Assembly (NCBI GenBank): GCA_008711295.1
Contig: VUYV01000017.1
Coordinates: forward strand, 359,303-423,302
Length of the DNA: 64,000 bases
Reading direction: 5' to 3'
Source of the DNA: Anarhynchus alexandrinus
Taxonomy: Eukaryota > Chordata > Aves > Charadriiformes > Charadriidae
Positions 38,601-48,114 of this stretch are shown here, one piece after another. A program made the position numbers and the translations under genes. The notes under the pieces were generated by a model. That model was not told the origin of the DNA and did no database searches. It worked only from the letters and a program-made list of their open reading frames with translations. Position 1 is the stretch's first letter, and every line of letters begins with the position of its first letter.

Positions 38601-41248
38601 ACCTTGGAGGCAATGCACTGTCTTTTTCCTTTTTCCTTTATTTATGGAAAGAGAGTGGTGAGGAGAAGGAGCCACAGCACTGGCAGGGAGGAGCTCGATT
38701 CACAGTTTTTCTTAAAAGAAAAATATGTATATATTGCAATACTGAATTTATAATGGTTTCGCTTCTGATGTATACTCCTAAGAACATGTTATAGAAAACA
38801 AAAATAAATGCATGCCACAGTCTTTTACCTATAAAAGCCATCTTTCAGACTCTGAGCAAAATCTCCAAAACTTAGACTTAGCAGCAATTTTTTAAGGAGG
38901 AGAAAAGGCCTTGCTTCCATGAGAAAAATCTTCAGGCCAACCTACTGCAGAACATCTGTCTGTGCCTCTTAGATTGCATACACATCCCTATTTTACAAAG
39001 AAGCGTGGTTTTGGTTATATAAATATATATTTTAGCATGGACTTCAATGTGAATTTACTCAGTGCTTATATTCCTCTCTCAAATGTCACTTAAGGAACAA
39101 AAAACAACTTAAAGAACAAAAACCCTGGTGGGGATCTTCTATGTTATGTGGCACAACCGTCTCAGTAGACTCATTGCTACTGATGAGTGGGTTAGACTCT
39201 CACCCTGTACTTAGGAACAGCAGGCCCCGTGGATCATCAGCTAGCAGCCCGTCTGAGTCTCATGTGCATGTCCCCACTATCAGTCAGCTGTCTTGGCATC
39301 AGTGACAGACTCTCAGATTTTATTCAGGTCTTACTTGGGGAATCTTCTTTATTTTAAATTAAGCATTTTCTTAGAATTTTTCAGGCAACAGCCCAGTGTG
39401 AAATCTGGAGACCACCAGTTCAGACAGCAGGACTGCTTGAGTAAAGGGAGAAATTTCCAGGCAACTTCAGCTTCTAGCCAGTCAGTGCCTCTCACAAATC
39501 ATGCTGGAATCAGGAAGTCCATGAAGCAGATGATTGTGTTCGGAATTAGTAGCAACTGGAGGAAGTCTTAGGGAACTTCATATCAAAGCTGCTTTATTGG
39601 TGGAAAGTAATTGAAGTCCTGGTGCTACTGCAGTCAAGGTTTTTATCATTCTCACAGCCATGGTTCCACATGCTGTCCCTTGTATCTCTGTCTAGGTGAT
39701 TTACTGACCACTTTCTTCTCTTTGTTGTAGGTTTTTATGGGCAGCTTCAGACTTTCTGCCCTCCGCATTATGCTGACACTCAGAAGAATGTACAACATGG
39801 TGTTTCCTGCAATATGGTTCCTCCTTTTGAAGACTGCTTAGTTCCCACATCAGCAGGCCAGGCAGGGCTTGGCATTTTCCATCGAACTTTTTCAGCTCAT
39901 TCTGGTATTACAGGTAAATGTCAGCTGGGGACTTTGTGGATGGTTGTGTACAGTTTGTGGGCTTTGACAGATCTGCTCAAGCTGTGGATGTGACTGGGAC
40001 CTGTCATGACAGACTTGACTCTTCACAAAGAGGAGATGGTTTTCAGACCTCTGTGGAGTGGTTGGCATTGGGACCCAGTCACCATGGGTCACAGTAACAT
40101 CTGGCCTGCATGCAGACTGCACACTGTTGAGGGCTTCTCAAGGTTCTAACCTCTGGGGGTCAGACAGTCACTAGCTCCTGTATTTGCTTTGAAATACAGT
40201 CCATTGAGCCCTGTGTGATACTTGCGCAGCCGCTCCTCTCTGCTGTAAGTATTGTAGCAGGGACCTGAGATGATTCAAAACACCGATTTTGCTTTATGTG
40301 TGTTTGATTTTTCTCAGTCTTTAATTTAATTTATTCACATTTCCATGCCAAGAACTGCCTGCGTGTACACTTTTTTGTGCACACGTGACTTAGTCTCTGC
40401 TTAGCTGAAAAGTACATAAGGAGCTTGCAGGCTGCTCTGGAAGGGTGAAAGATGCCTCTCTGCAGAGGATCAGCACAAGACAGTGGGCCTAATTTTAGGT
40501 CCTAAGCACAATTGTTGCCCAAGTCTTTTACTGTCCTTCCACAAAGGATGATTTCACTTAACAGCTGTTGTGCTTTGAAATCTCTTTTACATTTTGGTCC
40601 TTTGGTAGTGCATTAAAAAGCCAATGCACCTGTAATTTCAAAGAGCCATCTCACAGTATGTGAAAATGTAAGCCAGGAATGGGAGTTGTTCTGCAAACAG
40701 CTGCTCTTGTGCTTACTGCTGTCGCTTGTAGAAGTTACTCATTTCTGTCGCAGGGTCTGCAAATGAGTTCTACGATATTTTATTGCCTCTTATCATATGG
40801 TGGGTATGATGAAATTCAATAAGCAATCATGACATTTATTCTAAAAATGATGACAGTTTTAGCACCCATTAAATGGGCAAGTGCCAGTTGTGATGAAATC
40901 TGCTGTTCTTCAGACTTGATTCTGACAGAACTGAAATTCCTCCCTTGGTAAGCAGTAAGCTATGTTATTACTAATTTTGTAAGTATGTTGACTTGTTTGT
41001 TTTGTCTGTCTATTTGGTTTAGAGCCATTTCCAGTTCTCTGCATAAGTATTAGGACATTCTTCATGATACAGTTATCCTAGTTAATTAATTGTTTTTGTA
41101 TTTTTTTCCAGTTTATGACTTTCCAGTAGGGTCTACAGGTATCTTTGGTGATTCAGCTCGCAGCATGCCAGAGGATAGCAGGTTCCTACAAGTAAATGCA
41201 GTGGATCGTTGTTCTAGCCAGCTTTCTTCTGTCTACACTGAAAGCTAA
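8513..41248 (+). CDS. GLIS3: GLIS3, 3' part of the coding sequence (five spliced exons, C-terminal 268 residues)
   Basis: Joined exons are 8513-8654, 17755-17917, 28513-28694, 39731-39913 and 41112-41248: 807 nt, or 268 codons plus TAA, with no internal stop. Introns have phases 1, 2, 1, 1 and all are GT-AG. The product matches the vertebrate GLIS3 C-terminus in order ([61 protein letters not shown]). GLIS3 is a nuclear Krüppel-like factor with five C2H2 fingers. It activates or represses transcription, including the insulin gene in beta cells, and acts in thyroid and kidney; human loss causes neonatal diabetes with hypothyroidism. The fingers are encoded upstream of this window, so only the C-terminal transactivation region is seen here. 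The identification rests on remembered family sequence, not a database search, but it holds across all five exons. Confidence 0.96.
8655..17754. other. GLIS3 intron between visible exons 1 and 2
   Basis: 9.1 kb, starting gtatag and ending ctttcag. No recognisable transposon and no supported coding exon. It holds an 8-bp-arm palindrome at 9756-9772 (CAGATCTT, A, AAGATCTG). Open frames near 12.3-12.6 and 14.9-15.6 kb overlap on several frames and match nothing I recognise. Confidence 0.75.
17755..17917 (+). CDS. GLIS3: GLIS3 coding exon 2 of 5 in the window
   Basis: The acceptor is cctttcgctttcag|CGGC and the donor GAGAG|gtaaga. The exon enters at phase 1 (the first codon is completed by G from the previous exon) and leaves at phase 2 after 163 nt. 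The reading frame gives [19 protein letters not shown], then [13 protein letters not shown] and [12 protein letters not shown]. The [10 protein letters not shown] and NVQGSP blocks are the same in mammalian GLIS3 as I recall it; the flanking residues differ (APIFSSNYS in human) and a few residues are missing before ERF. The exon is Ser/Pro-rich and probably disordered. It is noticeably richer in GC than the surrounding intron. Longer open frames on both strands across this exon are shadows. Confidence 0.94.
21429..21750 (-). mobile_element. CR1 LINE, 3' end, antisense to GLIS3
   Basis: Reading + strand it begins with the reverse-complemented tail (CATAGAATCGTAGAATCATT) and GGTTGGAAGGGACCTTGAAG. 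On the minus strand it encodes [20 protein letters not shown] and [18 protein letters not shown], the last part of CR1 ORF2 and the adjoining 3' end. The 5' truncation point is about 21750; the exact base is uncertain. Confidence 0.93.
23454..23490. repeat. Perfect 15-bp inverted repeat, 7-base loop
   Basis: Arm AATATTTTCTTTGCT (23454-23468) and its exact reverse complement AGCAAAGAAAATATT (23476-23490) are separated by GTTCCTA. It lies mid-intron. No known element is recognised. Confidence 0.85.
25003..25034. repeat. 16-base tandem duplication
   Basis: Two exact adjacent copies of GCCAGCCTAAAAGGAC. It is probably a small slippage duplication in intron. Confidence 0.85.
26431..26512 (+). mobile_element. 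CR1 LINE, very short 3' tail fragment
   Basis: GTGGGAGGTGTCCCTGCCC, then GGCAGGGGG, GGAACTAGATGATCTTTAAG and CCATTCTATGAT. This is the non-coding 3' end seen in the copy ending at 34747 (GTGGGAGGTGTCCCTGGC and following). The retained piece is only about 80 bases and is heavily 5'-truncated. Confidence 0.9.
28513..28694 (+). CDS. GLIS3: GLIS3 coding exon 3 of 5 in the window
   Basis: The acceptor is tttctaaactcctag|GTTTG and the donor ATCCAAG|gtaaga. It enters at phase 2 and leaves at phase 1 after 182 nt. The frame reads (R)[19 protein letters not shown], then [32 protein letters not shown] and SLHIQ. The SPHHISP and FQPN blocks match the mammalian protein, where the corresponding text is APSPHHISPRR and SSFQPNGIHVHG. 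This part is a Gln/Pro/His-rich stretch of the transactivation domain. The intervening residues have diverged, as expected for a disordered region, but length is nearly kept. Confidence 0.95.
31749..31790. repeat. Perfect 12-bp inverted repeat, 18-base loop
   Basis: TACAGGTCCTGG at 31749-31760 pairs exactly with CCAGGACCTGTA at 31779-31790. The stem is GC-richer than the surrounding intron. Confidence 0.85.
32821..34747 (+). mobile_element. CR1 LINE, long ORF2 fragment interrupted by an assembly gap
   Basis: This is the longest CR1 copy here. Before the gap it encodes the linker and start of the reverse transcriptase: [63 protein letters not shown], then after a frameshift near 33445 [19 protein letters not shown] and DVIYLA. 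After the gap comes [37 protein letters not shown], a stop at 34656-34658 and the tail CTATGATTCTATGATT. The gap removes the catalytic core, including the expected FADD block. A stop at 33295-33297 and the frameshift make it non-functional. Confidence 0.94.
33707..34306. other. Assembly gap (600 N) inside CR1
   Basis: Exactly 600 undetermined bases. Both edges are CR1 ORF2 sequence in consistent order and orientation, so the missing part is most likely the CR1 reverse transcriptase core. Any open frame drawn through it is artificial. Confidence 0.99.
35538..35783 (-). mobile_element. CR1 LINE, 3' fragment, antisense, of a different tail type
   Basis: On the + strand it reads ACACACAGAATGGTC twice, then AGGGTTGGAAGGGACCTCTG, CATCTAGTCCAACCCCCCTG, GGTTGCTCAGGATGGCATCC, and ends near GGAACTTCCTATGTTCAGG. 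These are classic reverse-complement CR1 3'-end blocks. The tail unit differs from the ATTCTATGATTCT type of the other copies, suggesting another CR1 subfamily. Confidence 0.92.
36689..36700. repeat. Homopolymer C12 after a T/C-rich tract
   Basis: A pyrimidine-rich stretch (36657-36700) ends in twelve C, followed by AG. Confidence 0.9.
39731..39913 (+). CDS. GLIS3: GLIS3 coding exon 4 of 5 in the window, with a PPHY motif
   Basis: The acceptor is ttctctttgttgtag|GTTTTT and the donor ATTACAG|gtaaat; 183 nt, phase 1 in and phase 1 out. The frame reads (G)[17 protein letters not shown], then [28 protein letters not shown]. This is the best-kept block of the C-terminus: [21 protein letters not shown] and HSGIT are shared with mammalian GLIS3. 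The PPHY tetrapeptide is encoded at 39760-39771. A P/LPxY motif in this part of GLIS3 is reported to bind WW-domain partners such as TAZ/WWTR1, so the exon probably carries the core of the co-activator-binding surface. That function is inferred from the family. Confidence 0.96.
39914..41111. other. GLIS3 last intron
   Basis: 1198 bases, gtaaat to tttccag, with no repeats or other features recognised. Confidence 0.85.
41112..41248 (+). CDS. GLIS3: GLIS3 last coding exon, with stop codon
   Basis: The acceptor is gtatttttttccag|TTTATG. It enters at phase 1, and 137 nt bring the frame to TAA at 41246-41248. The frame reads (V)[19 protein letters not shown], then [17 protein letters not shown] and LSSVYTES. 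The end matches mammalian GLIS3 ([30 protein letters not shown]) with only the last residue and scattered positions changed. This sets the protein C-terminus, and the 3' UTR continues without a splice in the same exon. The short final intron (1198 nt) is the only small one in the visible part of the gene. Confidence 0.96.
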
Positions 41249-41637
41249 AGTAATATGAATCTAGTTACAAGAACTTAATTTCATCTTGCCCTTCTGATAT
41301 TTCTCTACAAAATTTTTCTCTCCATGAAACTGCCGCGTATGTATGGGGATATGAGTTGATATACATACATAATGGAGAGGAAAAAAGCAATTACCGAGCA
41401 TTCATCAAGCAGTCAACTGAGAAGGAGAATGTTTGGAGAAAGCAAGCTTTGCCAAAACTTTAGTAATTGTTTCTTTTCTTTTCATCTGTGGCACAGCAAC
41501 ACTACTTTTTTTTGTTCTTTCTTCTTTTTAATTTCTCAAAGGGAATTCACAGACTGAATAAGAAAACTGCATGTTGGCTGTAATCCTTTCAAGCTGAATG
41601 GGTGGACTTATTGAAGAACACAGCTTTAGAAAATTTC

Positions 41638-41661
41638 TTTTTTTTTTTTTTTAAAAAAAAA
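41638..41661. repeat. Oligo-T/oligo-A palindrome in the GLIS3 3' UTR
   Basis: T15 (41638-41652) is followed directly by A9 (41653-41661), giving a perfect 9+9 palindrome. In RNA it could form only a weak hairpin. Confidence 0.85.
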
Positions 41662-42866
41662 GGAAAAGCAGTAAAACCAGAGCATACGACAAACATTTCA
41701 AAGGCACACAGCTTTTTGCACAACCTGTTTGCATGTGTTGCTTCCAAAGTTAAACACACACCAGCATCAAAAAGGGAGAGATATCTGACATACACCCTAG
41801 CACTACCCACTGGAGGCATCGGTGTGGCTTCTTTTTGAAGCCAAAGATCATTGGTACTGGATTTCTTAGAGGCCTTAGTTTAGGTGTCTTTTCCTTCTCT
41901 CTGTATTTTAAGCCATACAATATGGCCATTGATATTTTTCCAATATTCCTTCTGACCCAGTGCTTTATGCAATGAATAAGAAGGGTTAAATGCACTACAT
42001 GAGAAGGTACATGGACTTTGCTTATATTTAGCACAGCTGCTAGGTAAGAATAAGTATGTTTTAACTTTCTGTTGATTTTTAATTATATTGTAGAGCTTTA
42101 TTGCTGTATGTGCTATAGTACTCTGTAGGAAGGCTTAAAATACCCTGTAGAAAAGATTCTTCCTTAAATTCCACAGATTTCTTTAAAAGCGATCTGTACT
42201 GATTCAATTAAGTTTTTGTTGCCCTAACATTTTTCATTTTCATAACACATTTTCAGGAAGAAGAGCTACTCTACTCTAAGTTTGCTATGTTCGCTCTGGT
42301 TATTTAGAGATATAAAACTGAACTGTTTTGGTGGTTTTGATTTTTCTACTCAATGTCAGGCTCTGGGCCTCGAATTTAGTCCAGGATGCAAGCAAAAGAG
42401 GTTGCCCTTCATGAAAGCTACAAGGGTAGCTTATTACTGTGATCCTATATACCTTGGGAGCAACTCTTACGTTATGTAAGACTGAGTTTTTAGGTTATTA
42501 ATCCCTGTTCATCCATTTTGTGGACTTCTTACTGTGTAGTGTGCATCTTAAAATTCTCGTGACCTGATTTAATAAGAAGGACAAAAATCCAAAGTTCATT
42601 CTTACAGGCTAGACCACAGCTATGCTTCTGAAATCGCTCCTTTAGAAAGATGAATTTAAAAAAATGTTTATACCAACATTTTCTTATCCTGAGATGATTT
42701 TGAGAGTTGTTGAGTGCAGTTTGGGTCAAATTCATGGTTTAATTTGCCATTATGTTGCATAGATGAATTTATGTCCAGATGTTTATAAACACTGGCAATC
42801 TTTTGAGGTTTATATTCGTGAAGTATATTCTTATATACGGGCGATGTGCTTACTTATTTTTCATCC

Positions 42867-42872
42867 AATAAA
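42867..42872 (+). terminator. GLIS3: Candidate proximal poly(A) signal of GLIS3
   Basis: AATAAA, about 1.6 kb after the stop codon, in a TCCAATAAATAC context. The downstream 60 bases are A-rich with no clear GT element, so use is uncertain. Confidence 0.3.
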
Positions 42873-43676
42873 TACAAAGAATATATGGGTAAACCATGCA
42901 CATAAATGATGTAAAATAAGAAGTAATATGGCTTAAATACAGATAATTCTGTACTAAATTCTTCCCCCTTTTATTCTGATTCTCACATCGCAAGTGAATG
43001 TGTCCCTCTGCTTCAGCTCGCAATAGTAGATCTAGTTGTTACTATATGTGGTTTGCAGTGGGATAAATGACATCAGGCTTCCCTACACAGCTATGCAGAC
43101 CCGGGCAAAAAGACAGTCCTGTTGTATTAATGTGCAATCTGGCCCAGTGCATTGACAGCAAGTTTCGCTTTTCAACAAAGCTGTGCTGCCTTAAAGCCCA
43201 TTCTGGGGTCACTGCACATGCATAACTTGATTCAGCAGGAGTAATTAGGCATGCCGAACACTTCAATTTCAAATGTGTAGGACTATGTTTTGTTCCACCG
43301 AAATCAATTAGAGCAGGATCAGGCCCAGTGTGTACATATGCATGTATATGTACATACATACTTTTGCATATAAATCCTTCAAGGTTCTTCTAACCAGTTG
43401 GTTGTCCAGGATTTGTCAGTTGCTGTGTACAAAACTGAAATATTGCTGCTGACTTCAGATCTGTACCACCTTGACTTTTAAATCTTTTGAAATATTTTTT
43501 CTAGTATCTGAATGTTCAGGCTGTCCAGCAGAGAAGCAGCTTATACATTGTGAAAGATCCTGACCAAAGGGAAAGTGGAAAGACAGAATTAATTCAAAAA
43601 GTGTATTCATAATTTGAGGGTTCATCAGTTGCATTTAAAAAAGGAAACTTCTGCAAGTCACTCATTCATTCTTTCA

Positions 43677-43711
43677 TATATATATATATAAAAAAAATAT
43701 AATATATATAT
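43677..43711. repeat. TA dinucleotide repeat
   Basis: Two TATATATATA runs split by an A-run, within the GLIS3 3' UTR region. Confidence 0.85.
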
Positions 43712-44286
43712 TTACAACTTTCTATGAACCTTAATCTTAAAAAGAAGGAGCTAGAGTACAGTCAAATCAAGCACATGAGAGTGGGCTACGGGTCTGTAAA
43801 AAGGTACACCTTTGTTTACTTCTGTATCAAAGACAAAGAGGATTCTTCACGATTATTTCATTATTATCTTTGGAGTCAGACTGACTTTAGGGGATCAGCT
43901 TATATCACTGAGGAAAATGTTATAAAAAAGAACCATTTTATCTCATGTATTTTGGATATTTAAATAGGGAATAATGGTTGTTACATGTTACAATGAAAAA
44001 TGGTGCTTGTGAGAATACGTAGCGTAATGCCAGCTACTGACTTATATGCAAATACTTGTGCCTCAGTGACTTTTGTGTTGTTATTCTACTTGCTGGATTG
44101 TTAACTTTCTAAAGGGATTCATATCTAAGAGATGAAGTTATTTTACACTATGGACATTAACCAATATTCTAATGAAATTATTTACAATCATTCTTTTATA
44201 CAGTTCTCTTGTTTTCAGACTGAAATGGTCTATTTATATCTGCATTAGAAATGGGTCTACACTGGAGTTTAAAATATAGTTTCAAA

Positions 44287-44399
44287 GCACATGTGCACAT
44301 GTGTGAGTGTATGCGAGTGCATGTGTGTATTTGGATCTCCCTTTCTATGTATATATATACACACACATGTATATATACACATATACATATACATATAAG
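44287..44399. repeat. Alternating purine-pyrimidine tract (GT/CA/TA)
   Basis: CACATGTGCACATGTGTG and GCATGTGTGTAT are followed, after about 15 bases of normal sequence, by TATGTATATATATACACACA and CATATACATATACATATAAG. It is an impure dinucleotide microsatellite in the 3' UTR region. Confidence 0.85.
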
Positions 44400-45106
44400 C
44401 ATTATCATTTGCTAATACAGGATGCTGAAGTCTTGCAGTGCTAAGGCCATCTGTCACATTGTATTTTGTTTTCAACTGTCTTTGAAGAGGTGTGAATGAG
44501 TAAAAAATTACATTTTAACTGTTTGTTCCCTGTTTTCCCTGTGTAATTTTATAGCAGATTTTTTAAACAGCACTTTTTTGTTATTTGTGTGAAATTTTGT
44601 TGCGGTTTGTTGTTTGGTTTTTGTTTTTTGTTTTTTGGGTTTTTTTTAAATTTTCTAGGAACAGATAAAGCAAAGAAAAAGACCACAATTTAAAATTAGC
44701 TGAGTGGGGTTTTAGTTAAGAAGAAAATCCCTTTATTCTGTACAGAAAGCTGCATGTTGTGTAATATTTTTTACACAAAGCACTTTGGTGAGGAGAGAAA
44801 GTGGGAGTATGTTTTTCCTAAACCTTACAGAGTATTCTACATATTTATACATGCTTACATATACACGTATGAACTCCATTTGCCATACTGTATATCTGGC
44901 TGATATTTGCTCTAAAAACATATCTGTTGCATACCATGAAAATAATTTTTCAAAAGCATTAGTTACACTTTTTTCACTACTAGTATATATAATTTTGTGA
45001 TTTGTTACAGTTATTATTCATATAATCATAAGTTATTTTTGTCCTGTCTCATAAAATTCTTTTTTATGTAAAAGGTAAAATTGAAAGGTGTGTGTGCATG
45101 GTACAA

Positions 45107-45112
45107 AATAAA
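45107..45112 (+). terminator. GLIS3: Candidate distal poly(A) signal of GLIS3
   Basis: AATAAA about 3.9 kb after the stop. A GGTGTGTGTGCATGG stretch lies just upstream and TTATTGTGAGATG follows about 45 bases downstream. This is a plausible long-UTR end. Confidence 0.4.
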
Positions 45113-45399
45113 ACTGGAAAAGTATAACTCAATGGCATGACCAGTAGAACATCTTATTGTGAGATGCCTTTAGCTAAGACTGCTCCAGCCATTGTCCTTC
45201 ACCATAAAACTACCAGTATTTGTATGGATTAGTATAATTAGAAACAGAAATAGAAAAAAAAAATATGTCAGAGATTTCTTCTAAAAAACACTTGGGTCAG
45301 AGTTTTAAGTCTGGATTTAATTATTGTTATAGTGAGGCTAGAGATTTGTAGAGATAAATGAATGCCTCAGTGTGTGTTTACACCCTGGGTGGAGACACA

Positions 45400-45405
45400 A
45401 ATAAA
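45400..45405 (+). terminator. GLIS3: Candidate distal poly(A) signal of GLIS3
   Basis: AATAAA in ACACAAATAAAAG, about 4.15 kb after the stop. It is followed by TTTTTGTGCTGTG and TTGGTTTCTTTGTGCATGTG, good T/GT-rich downstream elements. Of the candidates it has the best surroundings, but only transcript data would decide. Confidence 0.45.
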
Positions 45406-45430
45406 AGAAGAACATTTAATTACATTTTTG

Positions 45431-46749
45431 TGCTGTGATAATTTTTATTGGTTTCTTTGTGCATGTGGGTTCGACAATACAACACGTAAAGGGATTTTGC
45501 TTTTCTGTCTGGTTATTGTTTCTAACATACTCAAGCAATTAAGATGCTATTTCAGAGCATTTAATGTAAGGAAAAGGTTTTGGTTTTACTGTGCTTAGGC
45601 AAAATGCTAACAAAGGATAGAAACAGAAGTTGATGCATGCTAATGTCCATATTGTCCAAAACACATCCTTAGAAACTGGCATGCTTAGAAAATAAGAGGT
45701 TACCATTTACCACACCCCTAAATCAGACTAGAAATCTTAGGACAAAATACAAACTAATAAATTAATTAAGGGGGAAAAAATCCTATTATATGTTTGCAAA
45801 GAGACGTTTGAAACTAATGGTCCAACTTGATTTTACTATGAAATTATTAGCAAGGTTGGCTCTGAGTCAGCCATGAGCACAACAAAGAAGTAGTAAGCCC
45901 AGATTCACTGACGTGAGCTTTACCAAAAATGAACTTTGCCCAGTGCATTCTTATTTACACTGCATCTTAATTTAAGGTAGGAAACATGCCCCATGGTTTA
46001 GCAAATATTGTTAGTGAATCTTGCAAGCTACCGTGAAGAACTGAGAGTTGCTGAATTTAAGTGTCTCGGAATTCATTTTTTCTTTTTGATGTAGACAGAG
46101 CCCTTAAAATGAGAAGTATGCAAGTTCCGTATGCAATGGGGAGCAATATGGCTTGAAATACCTCAAAGCCAAGTGCTTTTCTCTGGGTGCCTGAGCTAGA
46201 TCAGTTTTTCATTATGTCCTGCAAACTCTCCTATAGCAAAATAGTGAAGTGTAGTAAAGAAATTAGGTAACAGCTATATTCCTCCAGAGAACATATTTTC
46301 TGAATGAATGTTGCCTGAAGTTCTTATTCTATAAAGTGTTGGTGTTTGGTTTTTCCTATTTCAGAACAAAACCCCATTTTGAAACATCAAAATTTCTCAC
46401 AAGGTGGAAACTCGGGGGGGGGATGTTATTATTGCGTTGCTTGTATGTAGTTCAGCCATGCACCTGAGCCAAAGCCACAATGTATTCCTGAATTTATACC
46501 GACTCTGCCCTAATGGAAAATAGTTCAATAAAGCTCTGTTTGCTATACAGCTATCTCCTTCAATAAGAGGGGGAAAAAAGAAACAGCATTCTTCCATTCT
46601 GAATATTAGTTTATTCATATTTACTGCATCTCATTACAAGATACCTTGTATTTGAAGTTAGAGTGACAATATCAGTACAAAAACACAGCTGTCCATTTTT
46701 CTAGGCCATGATCCTGAGGAAGATGCTGCTTCATGTTCAGACTTGCTGT
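45431..46749. other. Intergenic sequence downstream of GLIS3
   Basis: AT-rich unique sequence, with a G9 run at 46414-46422 and a possible late poly(A) signal at 46527. No gene supported. Confidence 0.6.
46527..46532 (+). terminator. Possible far-distal poly(A) signal
   Basis: AATAAA in TTCAATAAAGCTCTGTTTGC, a strong-looking hexamer context 5.3 kb after the stop. It would require an unusually long GLIS3 3' UTR or another transcript. Confidence 0.2.
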
Positions 46750-47732
46750 CTTTGGATCACTTCATCACCCCAAATAACATAAAATGCATTTTGAATTACC
46801 TGCTTTTTAAATGCTGTCTGTAAGCCACTGTAAATAAGCCTCCTCAAGAAGCAGCTTTAAAACGCTTCTCCCATAATGGACGGTCTTAAAGTGGACAACT
46901 TCTGCATGACTGTGTATGCTCACTGCACTATATAGCTACAGGAAACAGAATGGTAAAACTGATGTTACAGAATGAAAAATGTTAGCTTTATAAGATTGCT
47001 GTGCTTCCTTCCAAAATGTTAATTTATATTTTTCCCCTACCTTCCTTGAAACTGTAATGTTTTTACTTAGAAGCTAAGTATGAAAAATCGTTCTACCACA
47101 TCTTCCCATGCCATTTATAGATTTACAACCAAAGTAAATTTACCCAGCAGTCAGTATCATTAATGATTCACAAATGAGATGGGCTAGTTCAGTGAACTGT
47201 AACAAAGAACGTCTTTCTGTGTGTCTAGTTAAAATTTCCAACATACCTTTGTTGTAACTAGAAAATGCAAACCTCATGCATGGTTGCAATTAGGTACACA
47301 GGATAAAGCATTACAAGCACATCTAGGTAGAGAGAAGAAAACATAACCACTTCCTCCATATCACACATTTTTCCCTTTTAACCAAAATGTACTTGAACCT
47401 GACAATCAGTACACACACTGCGGGCTTGGTCACACATGTAAATCATCCGACTTCAGCTATTCCAGGAATGGACACAGGGAGGTTGATTAAGCTCACGAAA
47501 GCCACGGTGACCTGGCCTCCTCATTCCCTGAAAATTACGGCATAAATCTATTGGAAAAACACAAAACAAAGTTGCTTCTAGAACTGTGGCTGACAAGTTT
47601 ATAATCACAAAACCAAGACTGACAGCATTATGATTTCACTTGTTAACCCACCACTTCGGATAGCACACAGTTGTAATTACGCTGTATCTGTCTTTGGCTG
47701 GAGGAAGAGGAAGGATACTTTGCTGTAGTGGA
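46750..47732 (+). repeat. 983-base direct repeat, copy 1 (ends at the gap)
   Basis: Begins CTTTGGATCACTTCATCACC and ends TTTGCTGTAGTGGA immediately before the N run. The same sequence recurs at 48115-49097 with one difference that I can see (T at 47062, C at 48427). The content is non-coding and unique apart from this duplication. Confidence 0.97.
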
Positions 47733-48114
47733 NNNNNNNNNNNNNNNNNNNNNNNNNNNNNNNNNNNNNNNNNNNNNNNNNNNNNNNNNNNNNNNNNNNN
47801 NNNNNNNNNNNNNNNNNNNNNNNNNNNNNNNNNNNNNNNNNNNNNNNNNNNNNNNNNNNNNNNNNNNNNNNNNNNNNNNNNNNNNNNNNNNNNNNNNNNN
47901 NNNNNNNNNNNNNNNNNNNNNNNNNNNNNNNNNNNNNNNNNNNNNNNNNNNNNNNNNNNNNNNNNNNNNNNNNNNNNNNNNNNNNNNNNNNNNNNNNNNN
48001 NNNNNNNNNNNNNNNNNNNNNNNNNNNNNNNNNNNNNNNNNNNNNNNNNNNNNNNNNNNNNNNNNNNNNNNNNNNNNNNNNNNNNNNNNNNNNNNNNNNN
48101 NNNNNNNNNNNNNN
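47733..48114. other. Assembly gap (382 N)
   Basis: Undetermined bases lying exactly between the two copies of the 983-base repeat. Confidence 0.99.

Larger units (their letters stand above)
28695..39730. other. GLIS3 intron between visible exons 3 and 4
   Basis: 11.0 kb, from gtaaga to ttgtag. It holds a 12-bp perfect hairpin at 31749-31790, the gapped CR1 at 32821-34747, the antisense CR1 at 35538-35783 and a C12 tract at 36689-36700. The rest is unique AT-rich sequence with no supported exon. Confidence 0.75.
41249..45430 (+). other. GLIS3: GLIS3 3' UTR (end uncertain)
   Basis: The sequence after the stop at 41248 is AT-rich, lacks coding character and has many ATTTA/TTTTA stretches, as expected for a long regulated 3' UTR. 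The end is not fixed by sequence alone. I set it after the AATAAA at 45400-45405, which is followed within about 60 nt by a T/GT-rich stretch. Earlier signals at 42867 and 45107 and a later one at 46527 are alternatives. It holds a T15-A9 palindrome (41638-41661), a TA repeat (43677-43711), mixed GT/TA/CA runs (44287-44399) and a GTTT-rich stretch (44594-44650). Confidence 0.6.
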
